A stretch of DNA of 5,362 bases, taken from positions 1-5,362 of the forward strand of contig JAEOUB010000439.1 of NCBI GenBank assembly GCA_016839545.1, in the 5' to 3' direction. The notes under the pieces are model-generated. The model was not told where the DNA came from and ran no database searches. It saw only the letters and a list, made by a program, of their open reading frames with translations. Below are positions 1 through 5,362 of the stretch, piece by piece. This stretch comes from Candidatus Kariarchaeota archaeon (GTDB lineage: Archaea; Asgardarchaeota; Heimdallarchaeia; Heimdallarchaeales; Kariarchaeaceae). A program made the translations under genes and the position numbers. The first letter of the stretch is position 1. Each line of letters starts with the position of its first letter.

Positions 1-1726
1 CCTCCAGGGGTGGCAGTTCGTAGTGTGATTCGAAGATACGGCGATAGTAGGGATTGGTCGTGATCAGCTCTTTGTGCGTGCCCTTACCCACCAGCTGTCC
101 CTGGTCAAGAATGAGAACAAGATCAGCCTTTGCAATGATACTCAGTCGGTGGGTGGTGATAACCGTCGTCCGGGTGCGTAATATATCGGCGATTGCATTT
201 TGGATTTCAAGCTCAGTTTTTGCATCTAATGCCGATGCTCCGTCATCCATGAGGAGAATGGCTGGATCGACCATCAGTGCACGTGCTATGGAGAGTCGCT
301 GTGCCTGACCACCTGAGAGTCGTACTCCACGTTCTCCGATGATGGTATCGTAGCCATCTGGAAAGGAGGTGATATACTCATGAGCATGGGCAATCTTGGC
401 AATCTCCACAATTTCTTCCCTGCTGGCCTCGGGTTTGGCAAAGCGGATGTTGTCCCGAATTGATCTGTTGAAGAGGAAGATATCCTGCTCCACGGTGGCA
501 CGAAAGTGTCGCATCGAGCTCATAGAGTAGTCCTGGATAGTCCGGTCTCCAATGCGTATCTCTCCCTCAGTGGGCAGGTAGAGTCGCTGCAGTAACTTGG
601 TAAGTGTTGATTTTCCACTTCCCGGACGTCCCACAATGGCAATTGTCTGGTTGTCCTCGATCGTGAAGCTGATATTTTTCAGGACGTTGGGCAGGTGGTC
701 ATCATATCTGAAGGACACATTGTCAAAGGTGATACTCGCAGGAGTACCACTGATATCAACATCCCCATCGGTGAAATCCTGAAAATCCGGTTCTGTGATG
801 AGGTTGTAGACACGTCGAGTCCCTGCAATTGCTGCAATTATCACTCTTGACTGCCACTGCAGGTTGGAGCTGAAAGCTCTCAAAAACAGGATGACACCTG
901 TTATCAGGATCAGATCTCTAAAGCTGATAAGCGAGATAAATGTCATGTAGACAGATATGGCAATCATCAGTGCTGAGTACAACGTGGCAACCAGTGCCGG
1001 GTAGAAGAAGGCGTTACGCTCCCCCTCCTTTGTGACCGCTTTGATATGGCTATCATTAATCCTGGCAAAAGTCTCCCCTGTCATCTCCTCGGCAGTGAAA
1101 TTCTTGATTTCTCTCATCCCAGATACCGACTGCAGGCTGTACTCAGTAAGGTCAGAGAAATTCTCCAATACAGTTCTTGATATCTCTATCCTGTTCTTGC
1201 CATAGATGTAGAGTGACACAAGGTAGAGGGCAAAGGAACTCAATGTCAAGATAAGCAGCAGTGGATAGACCACGATAGAGATATAGGTGGCAAGTCCCCA
1301 GATAGTGAACAGCTGGATACTCCTCACAATGCCTGGTGACAATGCAGAATTGATGGTTCTCGTATCTCCTGATGCCCGAGCCATGATCTGACCCACATCT
1401 TTGGAGTCATGGTAGCGAAGCGATTTGCGCTGGACTGATACGAAGAGTTGCTCTGTCATGTCAGTTGTTACGCGATGTGCCAGCGTCTCATTTAAGAAAT
1501 TGAGCGAAAAGAACACGCTTGCCTGAAAGAAGGCGAAGAGTAGGAGATAGAACAGTGTACGTCCAAGATTTGTCAGTGTCCCATCGAGTGCGGCCGATAC
1601 AATGTCTGCTGTGACACTGACCGGGTAGAGGTAGAGAAAGACCTCGATGACAGATACCAGCAGGACGTAAAAAAATCGAAAAGGCCTCTGCAGATGAAGA
1701 CCGAGTATCCATCTGAAGGCTCCCAT
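1..1726 (-). CDS. ABC exporter half-transporter (membrane + ATPase domains), MdlB/MsbA type, degenerate-site subunit; C-terminus off window
   Basis: Type IV ABC exporter half that would pump a hydrophobic compound, drug or lipid out through the cytoplasmic membrane using ATP; the substrate cannot be told. The reverse strand reads 575 codons without a stop. Residues 1-300 are the membrane domain, with hydrophobic helices near 16-38, 56-80, 133-153, 154-175, 239-262 and 268-290. The ATPase follows: A-loop Tyr341, Walker A GRPGSGKST (366-374), Q-loop Gln414 in VEQD, signature LSGGQ (470-474), Walker B ILLMDD (490-495), D-loop SALD (498-501), switch His526. Position 495, normally the catalytic Glu, is Asp (codon GAC, bases 244-242). 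In heterodimeric exporters such as TM287/288 and BmrC/BmrD this marks the subunit with the weak ATP site, so a partner gene probably lies downstream beyond base 1. The start is fixed: an in-frame TAA lies 12 bp upstream of this ATG. Only a short C-terminal tail is missing. The gene may be cotranscribed with aIF2-beta, 55 bp upstream. Confidence 0.95.
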   Translation of the reverse strand, partial: MGAFRWILGLHLQRPFRFFYVLLVSVIEVFLYLYPVSVTADIVSAALDGTLTNLGRTLFYLLLFAFFQASVFFSLNFLNETLAHRVTTDMTEQLFVSVQRKSLRYHDSKDVGQIMARASGDTRTINSALSPGIVRSIQLFTIWGLATYISIVVYPLLLILTLSSFALYLVSLYIYGKNRIEISRTVLENFSDLTEYSLQSVSGMREIKNFTAEEMTGETFARINDSHIKAVTKEGERNAFFYPALVATLYSALMIAISVYMTFISLISFRDLILITGVILFLRAFSSNLQWQSRVIIAAIAGTRRVYNLITEPDFQDFTDGDVDISGTPASITFDNVSFRYDDHLPNVLKNISFTIEDNQTIAIVGRPGSGKSTLTKLLQRLYLPTEGEIRIGDRTIQDYSMSSMRHFRATVEQDIFLFNRSIRDNIRFAKPEASREEIVEIAKIAHAHEYITSFPDGYDTIIGERGVRLSGGQAQRLSIARALMVDPAILLMDDGASALDAKTELEIQNAIADILRTRTTVITTHRLSIIAKADLVLILDQGQLVGKGTHKELITTNPYYRRIFESHYELPPLE

Positions 1727-1781
1727 GAAATTCTGGAATTAAGTCAACTAATAGAGTCTTGCGTTTGAGAGAAGAATTGAT

Positions 1782-2162
1782 CTACTTCAGAGGTGTTGTC
1801 TGACCGCAGGAGAGACATTGCAGTTCCTGCTTCTTCTTGTTTCCCTGCAGGAGTGTGTCAGGCTTACCGCAGTTGGGGCAGATGATGAACCGGTCGGCAT
1901 ACTTCTTCAGGCTGGCAGTGACCACCTCAGCCGATACCTGCTTTGAGATATGGAGCTGTTCTCCCTTCTGAGTCATTTTAGCACCCAGATCAGAGCTCAG
2001 CTGTTTGATAATATGTTTGGGCTTGCGATTGAAGATGCCTACGATCTCTGAGAAATTGCGAAGCACTGTGTGCTGACCCTCTCTCTGCAGAGCTGGGATA
2101 GGGATACCACCTCTCAGTTCTGATGATACCTGGTCCAGTAGATCCTCCTCATCACCAAACAT
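1782..2162 (-). CDS. eif2b: Translation initiation factor 2 subunit beta (aIF2-beta)
   Basis: Beta subunit of the heterotrimeric GTPase aIF2, which brings initiator Met-tRNA to the small ribosomal subunit in archaea; it binds the gamma subunit through its N-terminal helix. The 126 residues show the usual order. Residues 4-17 are an acidic amphipathic helix (DEEDLLDQVSSEL) suited to gamma binding. Residues about 30-90 are the alpha/beta core with the family motif TVLRNFSEI and NRKPKHIIKQL. The C-terminal zinc ribbon has Cys95, Cys98, Cys116 and Cys119 (CX2C-X17-CX2C), with RFIICPNCGKPDT before and TTPLK at the end, both family hallmarks. The protein is slightly shorter than the usual roughly 135-145 residues, the difference lying mostly ahead of the core. 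The frame stays open upstream to about base 2246 but has no ATG, GTG or TTG, so this ATG is well supported. It is transcribed divergently from the FKBP gene. Confidence 0.96.
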   Translation of the reverse strand: MFGDEEDLLDQVSSELRGGIPIPALQREGQHTVLRNFSEIVGIFNRKPKHIIKQLSSDLGAKMTQKGEQLHISKQVSAEVVTASLKKYADRFIICPNCGKPDTLLQGNKKKQELQCLSCGQTTPLK

Positions 2163-2422
2163 AGAATCTGATCTGAATGGGTTGCTTTGTATCTTGTCAT
2201 CCTCGCAGGAACTTCTTCTCTCTTGTTTACCTGAGGTGTGCAGTTAGAGGTGGCAGTATCAGATCCAGATAGTGGTATAGTACGTTATAGAGCTCTTCTT
2301 CCCCCACCTAGTCAGATGCAAGAATTCTGGTGCACTCTATCCATGGGTATTTGTAAGCAGGACAGGATGCTCGTAATGTGTATCCATGAGCCCTAAGGAC
2401 TCCATGGACTGAGTTGATAACA
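2163..2422. promoter_or_regulatory. Divergent intergenic region between aIF2-beta and FKBP genes
   Basis: This 260 bp gap must hold the promoters of two divergent genes, aIF2-beta (minus) and FKBP (plus). No perfect archaeal TATA box is visible. Weak candidates are TATTTGTAA at 2348-2356 for the FKBP direction, about 70 bp before its ATG, and, on the minus strand, GTAAACA near 2225-2231, about 65 bp before the aIF2-beta ATG. AT-rich steps near 2274-2291 (ctatAACG-like on the minus strand) are another possibility. No tRNA, C/D-box RNA, inverted-repeat operator or long open frame with a start was found here. The FKBP-proximal end contains several tiny start-stop frames (see findings). That the region is regulatory follows from the gene layout; the individual boxes are guesses. 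Confidence 0.5.
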
Positions 2423-2890
2423 ATGACTGAAGTTACAAAAGATAGCACAGTACAGGTGCACTACATCGGAACACTGACCGAGACCAAGGAGATATTTGAT
2501 ACAAGCCGTGAGGATGTAGCCAAAGAGAATGAGGTATTCAACGAGGGAAGAGACTATGCTCCCCTGCCAGTGCAGATGGGACAGCAGCAGGTAATCAAGG
2601 GTTTTGAAGAGGCGCTGCTTGGGATGAAAGTGGGAGACCGCAAATCTGTTGATCTCAGTGTTGCAGATAGCTATGGTGAGAGAATTGATGAGCTTGCTGT
2701 TGAGGTTCCCGACGAGGAATTCACAAAGGCTGAGGTCACTCCCCAGGTAGGCATGATGATTGCAACCTCCAATGGTAATGCACTGATCACCGCGTACAAT
2801 GAGGAAACCAAGTTTGTCACCCTCGATTTCAACCATCCTCTTGCAGGTCAGAAACTCACATTTGACCTTGAAGTCATGAAGATTGAATAA
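2423..2890 (+). CDS. FKBP-type peptidyl-prolyl cis-trans isomerase, SlyD-like with insert-in-flap domain
   Basis: Cytoplasmic prolyl isomerase and probable folding chaperone, 155 residues. It begins with VQVHYIGTL (10-18), then the active-site strand IFDTS (24-28, with Phe25 and Asp26). A bulge of about 20 residues follows (DVAKENEVFNEGRDY), typical of archaeal FKBPs. Next is the binding-pocket stretch PLPVQMGQQQVIKGFEEALLGM (47-68 in all), where Phe61 stands at the Trp position of FKBP12, as in SlyD. SYGER (83-87) supplies the pocket Tyr84. Residues about 88-140 form the insert-in-flap chaperone domain ending in NHPLAGQKL (137-145), and FDLEVMKIE closes the FKBP fold. There is no signal peptide and no SlyD-type His-rich metal tail. 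A TTG lies in frame three codons upstream (2414), but the ATG at 2423 gives the natural N-terminus MTEVTKDSTVQVHY and is preferred. Its own promoter should lie in the divergent gap; the RIO-fusion gene follows after 67 bp. Confidence 0.95.
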   Translation: MTEVTKDSTVQVHYIGTLTETKEIFDTSREDVAKENEVFNEGRDYAPLPVQMGQQQVIKGFEEALLGMKVGDRKSVDLSVADSYGERIDELAVEVPDEEFTKAEVTPQVGMMIATSNGNALITAYNEETKFVTLDFNHPLAGQKLTFDLEVMKIE

Positions 2891-2957
2891 CATCATAAAA
2901 TTCATTCAAATCTGAAAAGCAAAGATAGAAATGCATTGAAGCTAGATTACAATTGAG
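2891..2957 (+). promoter_or_regulatory. Short AT-rich gap with possible TATA-like element for the RIO-fusion gene
   Basis: The gap between the FKBP stop and the next ATG is AT-rich. ATAAAATT at 2895-2902 resembles an archaeal TATA box; a start site roughly 25 bp further on would leave a leader of about 30 bases. A purine-rich run, GAAAAGCAAAGATAGAAA, follows at 2914-2931. No Shine-Dalgarno sequence stands before the ATG at 2958. Equally, the gene could simply be cotranscribed with FKBP, since 67 bp is compatible with an operon. Confidence 0.25.
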
Positions 2958-4187
2958 ATGAACATTCTCGGAATTGACCTGCATTTTGGATCACAAGATG
3001 CAATCTCGTATTCATTCTGCCTCATGTCGAAGGATACTGTCAAGGTCACCCAGGAGAATGTTGATGTTCCCACATTGATTGAATTTATGAGCTCATCTGA
3101 GGTCAATGTCATCTGTGTGGATAATATCTCAGAGATCCTCAAAGTGGAACCTCTATCAGAATATCTTCTGCAATCAGATATTGAGGTCAGGCTCCTCACA
3201 GGAGTCCATTCCAACTCCCAGTCAGTAGTTGATGTGGCCCGTCAAAATGGTATCAGTCTACGAAAGAAACCTGATTCTCTGAAAACTGCCATTATCTGTG
3301 CACAACTGGCAGCTCAGGGTATGGCGATCACGCTGGTGAGAAATAATGGGAAAATAGGGTTTGAACATCAGATCCAGATGCGAAGTACCAACCAGATACT
3401 GACTGCGGAGAAATTACCCGGAGAATCCACACACCGTGAGGCACATGCTCAGCTTGACAGCTCTGTCTATATCAAATCGATCAGACAGGTGGTGGGCTAC
3501 GGCAAAGAGTCTATTGTCTACCATGCTGAGGGTCTCCAGCACCCCGATTTGATTGTCAAAATCTTTCGTACCTATTCCTCAGTGGCACGAGCACAGAAGT
3601 CACAGATCCACCAGGCAAAGATCAACCACATGCCCCTGTTCATGGCAAAGAACGAGATAAAGTACCTGAGACAACTGGCACAGCATCATTTCCCAGTTCC
3701 CAAACCCTATTTTCTGGATGATAACATGGTGGGCATGGAGGTAATCACTCTGGATGGTGAGCTCGCCCCCACTCTTGCTGAGTTCTCACGGGGCAATCAC
3801 CAGCTCGATGTCGTCGAGGATCTGGTGTATACTTCCTTGGAAATGCTGCAGGATATGTTCTCACAGCCCAAGCTGGTGCACGGTGACTACTCTGCCAACA
3901 ACCTGCTGGTGGGAGATAGTGGACTGGTTATCATCGATGTGGCTCAGACATTGCAGATCAACACCAATACCTTCACCACTACACCTGATCGTATCAGAAT
4001 GGACGATGCTCTCGATACCCTGTTTCGTGACCTCCATGGAATTATCACGTTTTTCGAGAAGAATTTCAGGATTCACCTGGAGAGGGATACCATTTTTGAA
4101 GAATTTTCATCAGTGGTTCCCCGGACCTTTGCCGGGCAGGTAGAATTTGTCCTAGCCGGTTGGTCTGAGAAATTTCGATACTCTTGA
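2958..4187 (+). CDS. RIO1-like protein kinase with N-terminal RNase H-fold (DUF460/RuvC-like) domain
   Basis: The protein has 409 residues in two parts. Residues about 170-370 are a RIO-type atypical kinase: nucleotide loop GYGKESIVY (180-188), catalytic Lys201 in VKIFRT, Glu233 in the helix AKNEIKYLRQL, hinge region MEVITLDGELAP (260-271), catalytic loop VHGDYSANN (307-315, with Asp310 and Asn315), and metal-binding Asp327 in IIDVAQ. Then comes FRDLHGIITFF (356-366), matching the RD...FF ending of RIO1. RIO1 enzymes act in late maturation of the small ribosomal subunit. Residues 1-125 resemble the RNase H-fold domain of archaeal DUF460 (COG2433): MNILGIDLHF with Asp7 on strand 1, VICVDN with Asp55 on strand 4, and PDSLKTAIICAQLAAQG with Asp106 at the start of the last helix. 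Residues 125-168 look like a linker. The kinase call is firm; the N-terminal fold is inferred from motif pattern and catalytic spacing. Standard archaeal RIO1 is shorter and lacks such a domain. The gene converges on the permease gene with 35 bp between stops. Confidence 0.9.
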   Translation: MNILGIDLHFGSQDAISYSFCLMSKDTVKVTQENVDVPTLIEFMSSSEVNVICVDNISEILKVEPLSEYLLQSDIEVRLLTGVHSNSQSVVDVARQNGISLRKKPDSLKTAIICAQLAAQGMAITLVRNNGKIGFEHQIQMRSTNQILTAEKLPGESTHREAHAQLDSSVYIKSIRQVVGYGKESIVYHAEGLQHPDLIVKIFRTYSSVARAQKSQIHQAKINHMPLFMAKNEIKYLRQLAQHHFPVPKPYFLDDNMVGMEVITLDGELAPTLAEFSRGNHQLDVVEDLVYTSLEMLQDMFSQPKLVHGDYSANNLLVGDSGLVIIDVAQTLQINTNTFTTTPDRIRMDDALDTLFRDLHGIITFFEKNFRIHLERDTIFEEFSSVVPRTFAGQVEFVLAGWSEKFRYS

Positions 4188-4222
4188 GACCTGCATAGAA
4201 TAAAGATTTGCATCATATCTGA

Positions 4223-5362
4223 TTACGAGAGGATCTTCTCTCTCTCAAACAGTCTTGACCCGATGAACAGGAAGATCAGTACAAAGAACATCAGGTAGGC
4301 CAGGTGGAAGACCAGATCCATGGCTATACTGCCAAACAGGGTACTGTTGGCAAATGTCTGAGGGAATAGTCCTTTCATCAGGACAGCTACCGAGTGTGTC
4401 CAAGGTACAAGATACAGTAAATCCAGGGTTTCAGGCACTCCGTTGAACAGGGCTGTGAACCCGATCAGCATTGCTGGTATCAGCATGATCATCTGATACA
4501 TGGTACTGGCAGTTATCTGATCCTTGGCAAACGAGGCTATGGCCACACCAAACCCCAGTGCCACAAATGATGTCAGCAACAGCACAAATGAGATGGCAGC
4601 CAGCTGGCCAGCACTGACATCCAGTGCTCCCTCCTCTCCAACGATAAGGTTGAACATGAAAATTCCCACGACATTCATCACTGCAAAGACTCCAGACATG
4701 ATCAGCCCTGCAATCAGTTTTCCTCCCATGATTGACATTCTGCCCATGGGCAGTGCCAGTAATGCTTCCAGAGTACGTTTCTCACGCTCTCCAGCAAATG
4801 ATGAGGAGACAAAGGCTGACGGTGCAGTCACTGCAAGGATGATGGTCAGAAAGGCAATAAATCCAATACCTGACAGTGGATCACCAGCATTCTCCTCACC
4901 CTCAAAGGTGACCCGTTCCTGGGTGATCACTGCAGCCTTCTCAATTGTAACCTGTGTAAATGGAGGCTGCACAAGTATCCTGTTCAGCTCAGACTGTACA
5001 CTCAACACCAGGAACTGGTCATTGGGCAAGGAGCTAACAATCACCTCAGGCAGATCAGGATTGGTAGCGATGTCAAATGCCTGGTGTACTGCGGTGAAAT
5101 TGGTGGGAATAATCACCATAGGTGAGATCCCCTGTTTGACCAGCTCTCTCAGCTCTGCCTCGGTATATCCCGAGATACTGGTATTGAGCTGGGCATTGAA
5201 TACTGAGGAAGACTCATCCAGCACCGCATCTTCCATCTGATCCACAATCAAATCACCCAGGTTAAGACTCAGCTGCCCCTTGTCCATATTGACCAGGTAG
5301 ACCGTCTCACCCTCGGTGTCCAGGGAAGAGTTGGCTACTGATTGTACGCCACCCTGAATGCC
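4223..5362 (-). CDS. ABC-2 type transporter permease, NatB-like (N-terminus off window)
   Basis: Integral membrane subunit of an ABC-2 exporter of the NatB type (COG1668); the ion or compound moved cannot be told. The reverse strand reads 379 residues to a TAA, and the frame is open to the right edge, so the start and the expected first membrane helix lie outside. The internal ATG at 5287 is not the start: the residues before it (GIQGGVQSV..., YLVN) continue the domain. Visible residues 1-164 form the hydrophilic extracytoplasmic domain typical of this family. Hydrophobic segments follow near 165-187, 213-240, 254-279, 287-308 and 347-369. The cytoplasmic family motif GEREKRTLEALLALP (191-205), which couples to the ATPase, sits between the first two. 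The protein ends in RLFEREKILS. The matching NatA-like ATPase gene is expected upstream, to the right of base 5362. A 238-codon open frame on the opposite strand is only a shadow. Confidence 0.93.
   Translation of the reverse strand, partial: GIQGGVQSVANSSLDTEGETVYLVNMDKGQLSLNLGDLIVDQMEDAVLDESSSVFNAQLNTSISGYTEAELRELVKQGISPMVIIPTNFTAVHQAFDIATNPDLPEVIVSSLPNDQFLVLSVQSELNRILVQPPFTQVTIEKAAVITQERVTFEGEENAGDPLSGIGFIAFLTIILAVTAPSAFVSSSFAGEREKRTLEALLALPMGRMSIMGGKLIAGLIMSGVFAVMNVVGIFMFNLIVGEEGALDVSAGQLAAISFVLLLTSFVALGFGVAIASFAKDQITASTMYQMIMLIPAMLIGFTALFNGVPETLDLLYLVPWTHSVAVLMKGLFPQTFANSTLFGSIAMDLVFHLAYLMFFVLIFLFIGSRLFEREKILS

Noticed and set aside
54..782. Small open frames on the plus strand over the ABC ATPase, and a possible frameshift in that gene
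   Set aside because: The minus frame reads straight through 575 codons with every ABC motif in place, so there is no frameshift and the plus-strand frames are shadows.
2414..2422. TTG codon at 2414 as the FKBP start
   Set aside because: It would add only Met-Ile-Thr ahead of a standard ATG; no ribosome binding site favours it.
2393..2905. 170-codon open frame on the minus strand lying almost exactly over the FKBP gene
   Set aside because: The FKBP gene on the plus strand has full family motifs; the antisense translation has no recognisable domain and is best seen as a shadow.
3199..3211. Short inverted repeat CTCCT-CAC-AGGAG
   Set aside because: A 5 bp stem inside a coding region with no flanking T-run; expected by chance.
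2958..3332. PIN-domain (VapC-like) reading of the N-terminal part of the RIO fusion
   Set aside because: PIN domains start with a strand carrying Asp-Thr/Ser-Asn and have further acidic residues not found here; the GID opening and VICVD strand fit an RNase H fold better.
3754..4143. Open frames on both strands (plus 3754-4143, minus 3861-4076) inside the RIO domain
   Set aside because: They overlap the kinase catalytic core in other frames and show no domain of their own.
4188..4222. Terminator in the 35 bp convergent gap
   Set aside because: There is a mildly T-rich stretch in the minus direction (CTTTATTCT) but no long T-run and no convincing stem, so no terminator is called.
586..4935. 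CTGCAG sites appearing more often than expected
   Set aside because: Most fall in coding sequence as Leu-Gln (CTG CAG) codon pairs or equivalent codon-driven words; no regular spacing or shared flanks suggest a repeat family.
4524..5240. 238-codon open frame on the plus strand inside the permease gene
   Set aside because: It is antisense to a well-supported ABC-2 permease; its Ser/Thr/Ala-rich, low-hydrophobic composition is what the complement of a membrane-protein gene gives.

Overview
The window most likely comes from an archaeon. The clearest sign is a complete gene for archaeal initiation factor 2 subunit beta (aIF2-beta). Supporting signs are a SlyD-like FKBP prolyl isomerase of the archaeal short type, a RIO1-like kinase, and no convincing Shine-Dalgarno sequence close to any visible start codon. 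Base composition looks mid-range by eye, in the mid to high forties percent GC. An Asgard or euryarchaeal origin would both fit, and the sequence alone does not decide between them.

Layout. Bases 1-1726 (minus) hold almost all of an ABC exporter half-transporter, six-helix membrane domain plus ATPase, whose last residues run off the left edge. Its Walker B glutamate is an aspartate, as in the degenerate partner of heterodimeric exporters, so the canonical partner is expected just beyond base 1. Bases 1782-2162 (minus) encode aIF2-beta, 55 bp upstream of the exporter gene. A 260 bp divergent intergenic region (2163-2422) separates it from an FKBP gene on the plus strand (2423-2890). After a 67 bp gap comes a 409-residue plus-strand gene (2958-4187) whose C-terminal part is a RIO1-like kinase and whose N-terminal part looks like an RNase H-fold (RuvC/YqgF/DUF460-like) domain. 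This fusion is the most unusual item in the window. Bases 4223-5362 (minus, convergent) are the C-terminal part of a NatB-like ABC-2 permease whose start lies beyond the right edge.

How the genes relate. The central three genes (aIF2-beta, FKBP, RIO fusion) point to translation, ribosome maturation and protein folding, that is, core informational housekeeping. The two flanking genes are membrane export components of two different ABC architectures, and nothing visible links them to each other. The genes are tightly packed: the only gene-free stretches are gaps of 55, 260, 67 and 35 bp. No RNA gene, mobile element, CRISPR array or insertion sequence was seen.
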